Origin: SVFI01 sp045535935
Lineage (GTDB): Bacteria > Bacillota > Clostridia > Lachnospirales > Lachnospiraceae
NCBI GenBank assembly: GCA_045535935.1
Contig: JAZSMO010000012.1
Location: 39,223-103,222 of the forward strand
Direction: 5' to 3'
DNA: 64,000 nucleotides
This document shows, piece by piece, positions 1 to 9,810 of the stretch. Both the position numbers and the translations under genes were made by a program. The first letter of the stretch is position 1; each line of letters opens with the position of its first letter. The notes beneath the pieces were generated by a model. It had not been told where the DNA came from, made no database searches, and saw nothing but the letters and a program-made list of their open reading frames with translations.

Positions 1-1925
1 GAACAGAAAAGCTCATGACCGGCTGGAGCTTCACGGATTTTTCCGGAGACAGACAGCCTGTAGCGCTTCCGCACACATGGAATGCGAAGGACGGACAGGA
101 CGGCGGAAACGATTACCTGCGCGGAACTTGTATCTACGATAATGTAATCAAAAAACCACAGTTCGATCCGGAAAAAGAATGTGTGTATCTGCAGTTTCAC
201 GGGGTGAATGCAAGTGCGACGGTGCTGCTGAACGGGACAGAAATGATATCCCATGACGGAGGATATTCCACCTTCCGTGTGGACGTGACCAAGGCGCTTC
301 TGGATGAAAATAAAATTGAGATCAAAGTGGACAACAGTGTCAATGACAGAGTGTATCCGCAGAAGGCAGACTTTACCTTCTACGGCGGAATTTACAGAGA
401 TATCGAGTTTCTGATTGTTGACAGGAAGCATTTTGATCTGGATTACTATGGCGGACCGGGCATGAAATATGAAACGCAGGTGGAAGGGCGCAGTGCAAAA
501 GTGCACGTGATCTCTTACTTGTGTGAGACGGCAAAAAACAGTGAGACAGAAGTCAAAGTAATTCTGTCGGATGCAGACGGAAAAGAAGTAGCTACGGGTA
601 ACGGATGTGAGACGACATTGGACATTCCGGAGGTTCACCTTTGGGACGGTCTGGAAGATCCGTATCTTTATACACTTACCTGTCAGTTGTGCGAAGGTAA
701 CGATGTGATCGATGAAATAGCATGCAAATGCGGTGTCCGTACCTTTGAGTTCAGTCCGAAGGATGGATTTCACCTGAACGGAAAGCGATACCCGCTTCAC
801 GGGGTATCCCGTCATCAGGACTGGAGAGATATCGGAAATGCCATAGATACAGAGAAGATGGATTTGGATATGGAGCTGATCCGCGAGGTGGGAGCCAATA
901 CGATTCGCCTTGCGCACTATCAGCACAATCAATATTTTTATGATCTGTGCGACAAATACGGAATGATTGTCTGGGCAGAGATTCCTTATATATCCGAGCA
1001 TCTTCAGAACGGAAGAGAAAATACATTTTCGCAGATGAAGGAACTGATCGTTCAGAATTACAATCATCCTTCCATCGTGACGTGGGGTGTTTCCAACGAG
1101 ATTACGATTTCCGGCGGAAGATACAAGAGAGATATGCTGGACAACCACCGTGCATTGCAGAAACTCTGTAAGGAGATGGATCCGGGAAGACCGACGACAC
1201 TGGCGTGCTTTGCTATGTGTTATCACTGGCATCCGGTGGCACATATCACGGATTTGGTCGGTTGGAATTTATATCTTGGCTGGTATGTTCCGGGATTTTT
1301 CTTAAACGACCTTTGGATCCGTTTCTGGCACTTCCTTTATCCGGACCGCTGTCTGTGCTATTCGGAATACGGTGCAGAAGGAATGCCGAATCTTCACAGT
1401 CCGAAGCCTCGTCGCGGAGACAATACGGAAGAGTATCAGTGTAAGTATCATGAATATATGCTGCGGTGCTTCAAGCGTTATCCTTACATGTGGGCAACCT
1501 ATGTGTGGAATATGTTTGATTTCGCAGCAGATGCGAGAAATCAGGGCGGTGAGCCGGGCATGAACCACAAGGGTCTTGTGACCTTTGACCGAAAGCTGAA
1601 GAAGGACAGTTTTTACCTTTATAAGGCATATTGGTCCGAAGAGCCATTCATTTATTTGGCGGGTAAACGATATGAATACCGCACGGAGCAGACAACAGAA
1701 ATCACAGTGTACACCAACCAAAAGGAAGTGACACTTTTTAACAACGGAAAACAGGTGCAGACTCTGAAAGGAGAGCATGTGTTCAAATTTAAACTTCCGC
1801 TTGAGAAGAAAAACCGGATTGAAGTGAAGTCCGGCGAGTATACGGACAGTGCTGTGATTTACAAAACAGATAAGGCAAAACCGGAATATAAGCTGCAAAA
1901 AGGTGACAGCTCAAACTGGATGTAG
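1..1925 (+). CDS. Glycoside hydrolase family 2 protein (beta-glucuronidase/beta-galactosidase type), 5' end outside window
   Basis: This is a retaining exo-glycosidase of the GH2 clan; the sugar released is probably glucuronate or galactose but cannot be fixed from sequence. The order is the usual jelly-roll (about residues 1-135), Ig-like domain (about 165-250) and TIM barrel (about 255-560), numbered from the Met at base 15. The acid/base glutamate is in VSNE (Glu362) and the nucleophile in YSEYG (Glu451). The frame stays open upstream of that Met (T-E-K-L before MTGW), and the sugar-binding domain would be short if it began there, so the true start is probably before base 1. The next genes are a GH3 enzyme and a GPH symporter on the same strand with 27- and 25-base gaps, which points to a single glycoside uptake and degradation operon. 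There is no signal peptide in the visible part, so it is probably cytoplasmic. Confidence 0.88.
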   Translation, partial: TEKLMTGWSFTDFSGDRQPVALPHTWNAKDGQDGGNDYLRGTCIYDNVIKKPQFDPEKECVYLQFHGVNASATVLLNGTEMISHDGGYSTFRVDVTKALLDENKIEIKVDNSVNDRVYPQKADFTFYGGIYRDIEFLIVDRKHFDLDYYGGPGMKYETQVEGRSAKVHVISYLCETAKNSETEVKVILSDADGKEVATGNGCETTLDIPEVHLWDGLEDPYLYTLTCQLCEGNDVIDEIACKCGVRTFEFSPKDGFHLNGKRYPLHGVSRHQDWRDIGNAIDTEKMDLDMELIREVGANTIRLAHYQHNQYFYDLCDKYGMIVWAEIPYISEHLQNGRENTFSQMKELIVQNYNHPSIVTWGVSNEITISGGRYKRDMLDNHRALQKLCKEMDPGRPTTLACFAMCYHWHPVAHITDLVGWNLYLGWYVPGFFLNDLWIRFWHFLYPDRCLCYSEYGAEGMPNLHSPKPRRGDNTEEYQCKYHEYMLRCFKRYPYMWATYVWNMFDFAADARNQGGEPGMNHKGLVTFDRKLKKDSFYLYKAYWSEEPFIYLAGKRYEYRTEQTTEITVYTNQKEVTLFNNGKQVQTLKGEHVFKFKLPLEKKNRIEVKSGEYTDSAVIYKTDKAKPEYKLQKGDSSNWM

Positions 1926-1952
1926 TCAAAATAGAAAGAGAAGGAGAAAGGT

Positions 1953-4940
1953 ATGGAAAGCAAAAAAGAATTCAAACAACAGAAAAAAGCCTACAAAAAG
2001 GTGAAGCGCAAAGCCATCCGTCCATGGTGTTTTCTTACATGGTTTAGCGGTGTGCTGGCAGTAATCCTGATCGTTGCCACCGTTGCGGTCGGAATGTTCG
2101 ACAACACAGTGGCACTGTTCGTGGGAGACACATTCTGGGAGCTTGAGAACGAAGACCCGGATGCAGTGTACTACGAATCGGATTTTGCAACACAGGAAGA
2201 GAGAGTAGCAAGAGGGTATGAGCTTGTAAAACAGGTGGAAGGAGAAGGTGCGGCTCTGCTCATGAATGAAAACGGTGCCCTTCCGCTCGGAAAAGATGTC
2301 AATGTAAGTTTGTTCTCGACATCTTCCGTGAACTTTGTTTACGGTGGTACGGGTTCTGCCAATGTAGACTCTTCCAAGTCTGACAATCTGAAATCAGCAC
2401 TGGAAAAAGCAGGTATCCATGTAAACCAGTCCTTGTGGGATTTTTATCTGACCGGAGAAGGAAGCGCCTATGTGCGTGACGGCGGCGGATTTACAAGCGG
2501 AGCAGCGGTAGGTGAAGCACCTTGGAGTGCATACACACCGGAGGTTCTTGATTCCGTAGCTTCTTACGGCGATGCAGCCATCGTGACACTTTCCCGTGTC
2601 GGCGGCGAAGGCGTGGATCTTAATTTTCAGACTGTAAATTATCTGGAACTGGATGAGACAGAGAAAGAGATGATGTCCAATTTGGCACAGCTGAAAGAAG
2701 ACGGTGTCATCAAAAAGATTATCGTTTTGGTAAACTCATCCAATCCTCTGGAACTGGATTTCTTAAAGAACAATGAGTACAGCGTGGACGCAACCTTATG
2801 GGTAGGCGGTGTCGGCGTGACAGGTATTAATGCGGTAGCAGAAATTTTAGCAGGTGATATCAACCCGTCCGGTAGTCTGGTAGATACATATTGCTATGAC
2901 AATTATTCAAGTCCGGCAATGAAAAACTTTGTACCTACCACTTACGAAGGATATGCGGAAGGAATCATTCCTGAAAATGCAAGCACTTACATGATTTACC
3001 AGGAAGGTATTTATGTTGGTTACAAATATTACGAAACCCGCTATGAAGATTATGTAATGGGAACCGGAAATGCGGGACAGTACGCATACGGCGATGACGT
3101 GGCGTTCCCGTTCGGTTACGGCTTAAGCTATACCGATTTTGAATACAGCGATATGAAGCTCGCTTATGATGAGGCGACCACCACATACAACATCGAAGTG
3201 ACGGTGAAGAACATCGGTGACGTAGCAGGAAAAGAAACGGTTCAGATTTACGTTTCCAGCCCTTACACACAGTACGATATCGAAAACGGTGTGGAGAAAT
3301 CTGCGGTTTCTCTCGTTGGATTTGACAAGACAGAAATTCTGGAGCCGGGCGCAAGCGAGACTCTTACCATTCCGGTAGACGGAGACTACGTGGCAAGCTA
3401 CGATGCATACGGTGCGGGAACTTATATTCTCGACGCAGGTGACTATTACTTCACAGCAGCGACAGATGCACACGATGCAGCTAACAACGTGCTCGCAGCC
3501 AAAGGATTTACACCGGCTAACACAGACGGTCGTATGGACGGCGAAGGAAATGCAGCACTTGCAATGAAATGGAACAATCCGCAGCTGGATACAACCACTT
3601 ATGCAACAAGTGATACCGGCGCGCAGATAAATAACAAATTAAGCAATTCCGACATTAACTTAAATGACGGAGTACAGGAAAAAATCACTTACGTTTCACG
3701 TAATGACTGGGAAGGCACAATGCCGACCGGCGAAATTTTAAAACTGACACTGACAGAGTACTTGAAGGAGGCACTTCAGGATGTACAGTATGATCCGGCA
3801 GATTATGAATCTTTGGAAATGCCGACACTCGGTGCAGACAACGGATTAAAACTTGTGGATATGATCGGTCTTGACTATGACGATCCGAAGTGGGATCTGC
3901 TTCTTGATCAGCTCACCTTTGATGAGATGGTTTCCTTTATCGGAGATGCATTCCACTGGACAATGCCGGTGGAGTCGGTACAGGCTCCTGGTACCCGCGA
4001 TGAAAACGGACCTCAGGGTCTTACGGTTACACTGTTCGGTTCCGGTCTCGGTGTTGAGACAACGGCGCTCACATCGGAGGACGTACTGGCAGCGACATTC
4101 AACAAAGATTTAGTATATGAAATGGGTAAGATTGTCGGAAACGACTGTCTGGCAGCAAACGTTGCCTTCCTCTACGGACCTGGTGCAAACACGCACAGAA
4201 CTCCGTATGGCGGACGTAACTTTGAATATTATTCGGAAGACGGATGTCTCTCTTCCGAAATCGGAAGAGCAGAGGTTTCCGGTATCGAGGAAAAAGGTGT
4301 TCACGTAGTAATCAAACACTTTGCCCTCAACGACTGTGAGCAGAATCGTATCGGACTCGGTGTATGGCTTCCGGAACAGGCAGCCCGTGAGATTTACCTT
4401 CGTGCATTCCAGGGATCGCTGGAAGCATCCCAGGCCGGCGGTAACGGTGTTATGATGGCATACACACGCTGGGGTACCCAGTGGTCAGGTGCCAACGCAG
4501 GTCTTGTAAAAGGTATTATGAGCGAGGAATGGGGATGTAACGGTCTCCAGATTACAGATAACGTACTCACAACCTATGTAAACGGTGTAGACGGTGTGAT
4601 GGGCGGAACAACAACTTTCGATTCCATGATGGCATTCTATATTACGGATCAGCTTCCGAAATATGAAAATGATCCGGTTGTGGTAGCAGCCATGAAGGAA
4701 GCTTCTCATAAGAATTTATATGCAATTGCTCATTCCTGTGCAATGAACGGCATCGGAAAAGATACGGTTGTCAAAGCGACGACACCGGGAACATTGGTGG
4801 CTGTCAGAGCCGGAGCGGTTATTTTCGGACTTCTGTTCGTAGTATCTCTTGTTTTCTGGATTAAGAAGAGACGTAAATTCATGAAGACAGAAGAATATGT
4901 TGCTTTCCAGGAACTGAAAAAAGCGAGAAAGCAGAAATAA
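1953..4940 (+). CDS. Membrane-anchored GH3 beta-glucosidase-like enzyme with inverted domain order
   Basis: The 995-residue protein is a GH3 hydrolase in which the alpha/beta sandwich comes first (about 90-310), then a fibronectin-III-like domain (about 410-490), and the catalytic TIM barrel last (about 645-930). This is the reverse of the common GH3 order but known from some rumen and gut clostridial beta-glucosidases. The likely nucleophile is Asp869 in LQITDN. A basic N-terminus leads into a membrane segment (about 26-48), and a second segment lies at about 948-970 followed by a Lys/Arg tail, so both ends should be cytoplasmic with the enzyme body outside. It has a GGAGAAAGG-type ribosome site before ATG 1953. 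It sits between the GH2 and the GPH symporter genes and probably removes outer glucosyl groups before import. Specificity is inference. Confidence 0.87.
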   Translation: MESKKEFKQQKKAYKKVKRKAIRPWCFLTWFSGVLAVILIVATVAVGMFDNTVALFVGDTFWELENEDPDAVYYESDFATQEERVARGYELVKQVEGEGAALLMNENGALPLGKDVNVSLFSTSSVNFVYGGTGSANVDSSKSDNLKSALEKAGIHVNQSLWDFYLTGEGSAYVRDGGGFTSGAAVGEAPWSAYTPEVLDSVASYGDAAIVTLSRVGGEGVDLNFQTVNYLELDETEKEMMSNLAQLKEDGVIKKIIVLVNSSNPLELDFLKNNEYSVDATLWVGGVGVTGINAVAEILAGDINPSGSLVDTYCYDNYSSPAMKNFVPTTYEGYAEGIIPENASTYMIYQEGIYVGYKYYETRYEDYVMGTGNAGQYAYGDDVAFPFGYGLSYTDFEYSDMKLAYDEATTTYNIEVTVKNIGDVAGKETVQIYVSSPYTQYDIENGVEKSAVSLVGFDKTEILEPGASETLTIPVDGDYVASYDAYGAGTYILDAGDYYFTAATDAHDAANNVLAAKGFTPANTDGRMDGEGNAALAMKWNNPQLDTTTYATSDTGAQINNKLSNSDINLNDGVQEKITYVSRNDWEGTMPTGEILKLTLTEYLKEALQDVQYDPADYESLEMPTLGADNGLKLVDMIGLDYDDPKWDLLLDQLTFDEMVSFIGDAFHWTMPVESVQAPGTRDENGPQGLTVTLFGSGLGVETTALTSEDVLAATFNKDLVYEMGKIVGNDCLAANVAFLYGPGANTHRTPYGGRNFEYYSEDGCLSSEIGRAEVSGIEEKGVHVVIKHFALNDCEQNRIGLGVWLPEQAAREIYLRAFQGSLEASQAGGNGVMMAYTRWGTQWSGANAGLVKGIMSEEWGCNGLQITDNVLTTYVNGVDGVMGGTTTFDSMMAFYITDQLPKYENDPVVVAAMKEASHKNLYAIAHSCAMNGIGKDTVVKATTPGTLVAVRAGAVIFGLLFVVSLVFWIKKRRKFMKTEEYVAFQELKKARKQK

Positions 4941-4965
4941 ACTTACAACAGGAAGGGAAAAGCTT

Positions 4966-6519
4966 ATGGAAAATCAAAAAGCGGCGACAGGAGTCAATCG
5001 TGCCAAAATGTACCAGCTGGCGCTGTTCCCCCTGAACAATGGTGCAACCAATGTGTACTATGTTTTAATCCTGTCGTATATTTCTACCTTTGGTAACAAT
5101 GTATTGGCGATCGGTACGATCTTTGCTTCCGTAATGGTGACAGGCATGCGAGTGTTTGACGCCGTTACGGACCCGATCATCGGGGCGTTGATGGATCGGA
5201 CAAACGGTAAACTCGGAAAGTTCCGGCCGTTCATGGTCATCGGAAATGCGATCATGGCGGTTTCGACCTTTATTCTTTATATTTTGACACCGTATATACC
5301 GGCGGATAAACAATGGCTTCGCTATGTGGCGTTTGTTCTGCTTTATGCGGTCTGGGTCATCGGTTATACGTTCCAGACATCCGTGACACGATCCGGACAG
5401 ACGGTACTCACCAATGATCCGAACCAGAGACCGCTCTTTACGATCTTTAATACGGTAGGGTCTATGGCAGGTATGGGTGTCATGCAGTTTTTGGCACCGA
5501 TCATCCGCGCCAATGTAGCGGATTACAGCAGTGCAGACTTTTATTCGTTCCTGGCTCCGATCGGTATTATTACATCCATCGTTCTTACGATTCTGGCCAT
5601 GATTGGTATATGGGAGAAAGACAATCCGAAATATTTCGGTCTCGGCGCAGGTACGCAGGAAAAGATCAAAATTTCCGAATACATGGAAATTATCAAAAAC
5701 AACAATCCGATGCAGCGCCTTATGGTGGCGGGTGCAGGATGTAAACTGGCGCTTTCCATCGCGACCAATGTGACGGTACTCTGTATGCTTTACGGATGCA
5801 TGATGGGCAACTACGACAGTCTTTATCTGCCGATGATGGTTATGGGATATGTATTCTCGGTTCCGTTCTTTATCCTGACGGTCCGCACATCCCAGAAAAA
5901 GGGACAGAAAGCGTCATTGATGAAATATGTTACGCTTGCCCTTGTAGCTTACGTCGGAGTATTGGTGTTACTGCTTCTCTGGAAACAGGGTAATCCGACA
6001 GTCAACCTGACGCTTTGGAATAACGGAGCCATCAGCATTAACCTGTACACCGTGCTGTTTATTTTGTTCTTCGGTATCGGATATGGTGCTTATTATTCGA
6101 CGGCGGATATGCCGATTCCGATGGTGGCAGACTGTTCCGACTATGAGACATACCGCTCCGGAAAATATATCCCGGGTGTTATGGGAACACTGTTTTCTCT
6201 TGTAGATAAACTGGTGTCATCCCTGTCAGCTACCGTAGTAGGAATTGCAGTTTCCGTGATCGGACTTGAAAATCTTCCGACGGCAGAGACACCGTATTCT
6301 GCAGGCATGAACTGGGTAGTTATTATTCTGTTCTGTCTGATTCCGATGGCAGCATGGGTCATCACGCTTTTTGTCATGAAAGGATATATCTTGACGGGAG
6401 ATAAGATGAAGGAGATTCAGGCGGTCAATGCAGCCCGCAAACAGGGTATGGAAGAAGGAATGACCATGGAGGAAGCCATGGCCAAATGGAAAACAATAGA
6501 GGATGTTAAAGGGGTTTAG
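4966..6519 (+). CDS. GPH-family sugar:cation symporter (MelB/LacS/UidB type)
   Basis: A 517-residue polytopic membrane protein with about 12 hydrophobic segments. The glycoside-pentoside-hexuronide signature is visible: an Asp-rich helix 2 (VFDAVTDPIIG) followed by the cytoplasmic loop MDRTNGKLGKFRP, where family members bind the coupling cation and sugar. A basic and acidic tail of about 40 residues after the last helix has no PTS IIA domain. It is the third gene of the GH2-GH3 operon, 25 bases behind GH3, and is followed at once by a strong terminator. The context suggests import of a glycoside or glucuronide that is cleaved by the GH2 enzyme inside the cell. Confidence 0.88.
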   Translation: MENQKAATGVNRAKMYQLALFPLNNGATNVYYVLILSYISTFGNNVLAIGTIFASVMVTGMRVFDAVTDPIIGALMDRTNGKLGKFRPFMVIGNAIMAVSTFILYILTPYIPADKQWLRYVAFVLLYAVWVIGYTFQTSVTRSGQTVLTNDPNQRPLFTIFNTVGSMAGMGVMQFLAPIIRANVADYSSADFYSFLAPIGIITSIVLTILAMIGIWEKDNPKYFGLGAGTQEKIKISEYMEIIKNNNPMQRLMVAGAGCKLALSIATNVTVLCMLYGCMMGNYDSLYLPMMVMGYVFSVPFFILTVRTSQKKGQKASLMKYVTLALVAYVGVLVLLLLWKQGNPTVNLTLWNNGAISINLYTVLFILFFGIGYGAYYSTADMPIPMVADCSDYETYRSGKYIPGVMGTLFSLVDKLVSSLSATVVGIAVSVIGLENLPTAETPYSAGMNWVVIILFCLIPMAAWVITLFVMKGYILTGDKMKEIQAVNAARKQGMEEGMTMEEAMAKWKTIEDVKGV

Positions 6520-6535
6520 CATACATTATGAGAAA

Positions 6536-6567
6536 AGCACTTTGGCTTGGCCAAAGTGCTTTTTTTG
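6536..6567 (+). terminator. Rho-independent terminator of the glycoside operon
   Basis: A perfect 11-base-pair stem (6536-6546 with 6550-6560), a TTG loop and a run of T. It lies 17 bases after the symporter stop. Confidence 0.93.
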
Positions 6568-6651
6568 CGGAATTGCGCCAGATACACAAAGTCCGATATA
6601 TTGGACACAACATTCATATAATAAGAATCAGAGAAAGGGAGGCTGGTTTGT

Positions 6652-7053
6652 ATGAGAAAAGTAAAGATGTTTGAAAAGGCGGCTTATATTCTTGTTGTGC
6701 TCGTGATTGTTGTAGCAGTCAGTATGTTGTGTTCGGTTCAGGCCAAGAGCCGTTCGCGGGCGGCAGTGTTGTTTGACAATGGTGCGTATGAGACGGCAGA
6801 ACAAGAATATCAAAAACAGGTGCGGGATATTCTGGAAAGTTATGGAATATATCACAGCGGTCTTACCATGACGCGGGTGGTTTCCCTGGAGGGGGAAAGG
6901 GAGTATACCATTCTTATTTACAATGATAATTTATCTGATCTGGAAAAGGAATCGTATACAGACCTTTTTCATGAAATCAGTAAATGCAGGGTGTCTGCGC
7001 CGGATGGAAATATGCTTCCGGTGGAGGTGATTCTGACAGGATACATACATTAA
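6652..7053 (+). CDS. Small membrane-anchored protein of unknown function
   Basis: A 133-residue protein that I do not recognise. A short basic N-terminus is followed by one hydrophobic segment (about 10-28, AAYILVVLVIVVAVSML), then an extracellular-type domain of about 100 mixed alpha/beta residues with no cysteine except Cys26 in the membrane segment and Cys113. The segment ends in VQAK, so it could be a cleaved signal peptide rather than an anchor. AAAGGGAGG lies a few bases upstream of the ATG. A TATAAT box at 6617-6622 has no convincing -35 partner; the imperfect inverted repeat GTCC/GGAC at 6591-6606 just upstream could be an operator. The following gene has its own promoter. Confidence 0.7.
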   Translation: MRKVKMFEKAAYILVVLVIVVAVSMLCSVQAKSRSRAAVLFDNGAYETAEQEYQKQVRDILESYGIYHSGLTMTRVVSLEGEREYTILIYNDNLSDLEKESYTDLFHEISKCRVSAPDGNMLPVEVILTGYIH

Positions 7054-7086
7054 CAGGAATTGTCAAAAAGGAGAGTTAAAATCCGC

Positions 7087-7115
7087 ATGACATTCAGACC
7101 GAATCGGGTTATACT
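7087..7115 (+). promoter_or_regulatory. Predicted sigma-A promoter for the DUF1653 gene
   Basis: ATGACA (7087-7092), a 17-base spacer and TATACT (7110-7115). It is 39 bases before the start codon. Confidence 0.6.
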
Positions 7116-7154
7116 TGTTTTGTACGAATATCTATAAGAGAAAGGTGAGTATAT

Positions 7155-7679
7155 ATGCGAGATAATCCGAGACCGTTTGAGGTTTACAGACATTTTAAAG
7201 GGAATATGTATCAGATTCTGACGCTTGCTACCGATTCCGAGGACGGAAGCAGCAAAGTGGTATATCAGGCCATGTACGGTGATTATAAAGTGTATGTGAG
7301 AGATCTTGCTATGTTTATGAGCGAGACCGACTGCAGCAAGTATCCGGACTGTGAGCAGAAATACCGTTTTGAAAAGGTTGAAATGAAGCAGAAGGCGGAG
7401 ATACCGCAGGTAAAAGAGCTGTCACAGGAAAATGAGGCGCCGAAGGAGGAACCGGCAGGAGAACTCGATCCGGGCGTTGCAGAATATCTGGATGCGTATA
7501 CGGTAGATGAGAGAATCAATATTCTTACATCCATGCATCACAGAATTACCGATGACATGCTTATAACCATGGCGGTTGTTACGGATGTAGAGCTTAACGA
7601 AGGATCCACAGAGCAGAAGTATCAGGAACTGAAAAATTATCTTCTCATGAAGCAGAAATTTGAAAAACAAAGATATTAA
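7155..7679 (+). CDS. DUF1653 domain protein
   Basis: A 174-residue soluble protein. The N-terminal 70 residues carry the DUF1653 pattern (Y-R-H-F-K-G-N-x-Y, then VVYQAMYGDYKVYVRD), a small beta-rich domain of unknown role that usually occurs alone. Here it is followed by an acidic, Pro/Glu-rich linker (about 85-115) and a helical C-terminal domain (about 116-174) that I do not recognise. It starts at an ATG behind GAGAAAGGTGAG. The nucleotidase-like gene follows after 66 bases on the same strand and may be co-transcribed. Confidence 0.8.
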   Translation: MRDNPRPFEVYRHFKGNMYQILTLATDSEDGSSKVVYQAMYGDYKVYVRDLAMFMSETDCSKYPDCEQKYRFEKVEMKQKAEIPQVKELSQENEAPKEEPAGELDPGVAEYLDAYTVDERINILTSMHHRITDDMLITMAVVTDVELNEGSTEQKYQELKNYLLMKQKFEKQRY

Positions 7680-7745
7680 CCTTTGAATGTGAGACGGAGC
7701 TGACTTTCCTGCAATTTTCGCAGAGACGGAAAGGGAGGAAGGATT

Positions 7746-8654
7746 ATGGGTTTCAGTTTAGAAGACAAGTTAGTGATCGGTGTCAGTTCGAGAGCGTTGT
7801 TCGATCTGTCCGTGGAAAATGAGATTTTCGAGACCGAGGGCGTAGAAGCATATCGGACGTATCAGATGGAACATGAAAATGACTGTTTGAAACCGGGGCC
7901 GGGATTTGCGCTGATTCGTGCACTTCTCAATCTTAACCGGCTGAAGGGCCATGAGAATTGTGTGGAGGTTATCATTATGTCCCGGAACAGTGCAGACACG
8001 TCGCTTCGGGTGTTCCATTCGATTCGGGAATATGGGTTGCCGATTACCCGTGCGGTTTTGGCTTCCGGAGCCTCTTTGGCACCGTATTTGGAAGCGTTTC
8101 ATACCGATTTATTTTTGTCCGCCCATGAGGATGATGTGCAGAGTGCGATTGATTGTGGCATTGCGGCGGGTATTATATGCAGCGACGGGATACATACATA
8201 CAGCCATGCGGATGTACCTGCCCAGATTCGGATTGCCTTTGATGGTGATGCGGTTATTTTTTCGGATGAATCCGAGCAGATTTATCAGGAAAAAGGGCTG
8301 GAAGCCTTTGAAGAAAATGAGCGCCTTCAGGCTCAAAATCCATTGAAGGAAGGGCCGTTTGCAGGATTCTTACGACTTTTGTCAGAGATTCAGAAAGAGT
8401 TTCCGGGGCAGGAGGTTCCGATCCGCACAGCGCTTGTGACGGCCAGATGTGCTCCGGCTCATGAGAGAGTGATCCGGACACTGCGTGCATGGAATGTCCG
8501 GGTGGACGAGGCGTTTTTCCTCGGCGGAATTCCGAAAAGAGATTTTCTCAAAGCATTCGGTGCACATATCTTCTTTGATGATCAGATGGTGCACACGCTG
8601 GCAGCTTCGGAGGTAGTGCCGGCGGCAAGAGTACCTTACAAGAATTCTGCGTGA
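7746..8654 (+). CDS. Cytosolic 5'-nucleotidase-like protein (NT5C1 family)
   Basis: The 302-residue sequence resembles the bacterial members of the 5'-nucleotidase family related to animal cytosolic 5'-nucleotidase I, which hydrolyse nucleoside monophosphates. Supporting motifs are an N-terminal VIGVSSRALFDL strand-loop, the EVIIMSRNSADTSLRVF segment (HAD-like motif II region), VTARCAPAHERVIRTL and a terminal IFFDDQ acidic pair expected to bind Mg2+. No signal peptide is present. GGGAGGAAGGATT precedes the ATG. The enzyme probably acts in nucleotide salvage; it lies just before mutY, but a functional link is not shown. Confidence 0.75.
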   Translation: MGFSLEDKLVIGVSSRALFDLSVENEIFETEGVEAYRTYQMEHENDCLKPGPGFALIRALLNLNRLKGHENCVEVIIMSRNSADTSLRVFHSIREYGLPITRAVLASGASLAPYLEAFHTDLFLSAHEDDVQSAIDCGIAAGIICSDGIHTYSHADVPAQIRIAFDGDAVIFSDESEQIYQEKGLEAFEENERLQAQNPLKEGPFAGFLRLLSEIQKEFPGQEVPIRTALVTARCAPAHERVIRTLRAWNVRVDEAFFLGGIPKRDFLKAFGAHIFFDDQMVHTLAASEVVPAARVPYKNSA

Positions 8655-8685
8655 TGTGAATGTTATGCAGACAGCAGGAGAATAA

Positions 8686-9771
8686 ATGATTTCAGATATT
8701 ATCGTAGAACCGCTTCTTACGTGGTACGACCAAAATAAAAGAATATTGCCATGGAGAGAAAACAGGGATCCATATCGCATCTGGGTGTCGGAGATTATGC
8801 TCCAACAGACCCGTGTTGAGGCAGTAAAGCCTTATTATGACCGGTTTGTCAAGGAATTGCCGGATGTCAGAAGCCTTGCACAGGCAGAGGAAGAAAGGCT
8901 TTTGAAATTGTGGGAAGGACTGGGGGATTATAACCGTGTCAAAAATATGCAGAAAGCTGCAAAGATGATTATGGAGAGTTATGGGGGCAAAATGCCGGAG
9001 GAGTATGATCTGCTTTTGCAGCTTCCGGGAATCGGCGCATATACGGCCGGTGCGGTTGCTTCTATTGCATATAATCAGCCGGTAGTGGCAGTCGACGGCA
9101 ATGTGCTTCGCATTGTTACAAGACTGACGGCGGATTCAAGTGATATTCTCAGTGAAAAATTTAAACGCCATATACAGCAGGAACTTCTAAAGATTGTTCC
9201 TTGGGTCAGACCCGGTGATTTTAACCAGGCACTGATGGAGCTGGGAGCTACCGTATGTCTCCCGAACGGAGCGCCGAAATGCGATGAGTGTCCTTGGCAT
9301 GATATGTGTATGGCCAGAGAACAGGGAAGGCTGGAGGAGATACCCTTTAAAAGGAAAAAGAAAGCCCGTGTGATAGAGAAAAAAACCGTTCTTTTACTTC
9401 AGGACGGAGCGCATACACTGATCCGCAGACGTCCGGATCAGGGACTGTTGGCGGGGCTATATGAATTTCCGCTTTTTGACGGATGGCTGGATGAAGAACA
9501 GATAAAACAGGAAGTACAAAACCTTGGATGCTCTGCCTTGTATATCAAAGAGTCAGAGACTGCCGTACACATATTTTCTCATAAGGAATGGCATATGAAG
9601 GGGTGGCTTGTGAAGGTGGAAGAGCAGGGATTTTCTCATGGCGCTCTAAAGGAAGGCTGTTACCTGGTGACTTCCCAAACCATACAGTCCCAATATCCGA
9701 TTCCAAGTGCTTTTCGTGCGTACACAAAATATGTGGATGTTTTACTTGGCAACGATATTTTTTTGAAGTAA
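8686..9771 (+). CDS. mutY: A/G-specific adenine DNA glycosylase MutY
   Basis: The enzyme removes adenine mispaired with 8-oxoguanine in base-excision repair. The 361-residue protein has the MutY layout: LQQTRVE with the catalytic Glu near residue 44, the helix-hairpin-helix LPGIGAYTAGAV, VDGNV with the catalytic Asp, an iron-sulfur cluster loop and a C-terminal NUDIX-like domain (about 225-355) that reads 8-oxoguanine. The cluster cysteines are spaced C-x7-C-x2-C-x5-C (CLPNGAPKC), one residue longer in the first loop than the textbook C-x6-C; this looks like a clade variant, not damage. The upstream nucleotidase gene ends 31 bases earlier. Confidence 0.95.
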   Translation: MISDIIVEPLLTWYDQNKRILPWRENRDPYRIWVSEIMLQQTRVEAVKPYYDRFVKELPDVRSLAQAEEERLLKLWEGLGDYNRVKNMQKAAKMIMESYGGKMPEEYDLLLQLPGIGAYTAGAVASIAYNQPVVAVDGNVLRIVTRLTADSSDILSEKFKRHIQQELLKIVPWVRPGDFNQALMELGATVCLPNGAPKCDECPWHDMCMAREQGRLEEIPFKRKKKARVIEKKTVLLLQDGAHTLIRRRPDQGLLAGLYEFPLFDGWLDEEQIKQEVQNLGCSALYIKESETAVHIFSHKEWHMKGWLVKVEEQGFSHGALKEGCYLVTSQTIQSQYPIPSAFRAYTKYVDVLLGNDIFLK

Positions 9772-9810
9772 AATCATTTTGATAAATAATAAAAGTAAGA
9801 GGTTGGATAT

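Noticed and set aside
9250..9320. Damaged Fe-S motif in MutY because of C-x7-C spacing
   Set aside because: All four cysteines are present and the loop reads naturally (CLPNGAPKC); probably a clade variant.
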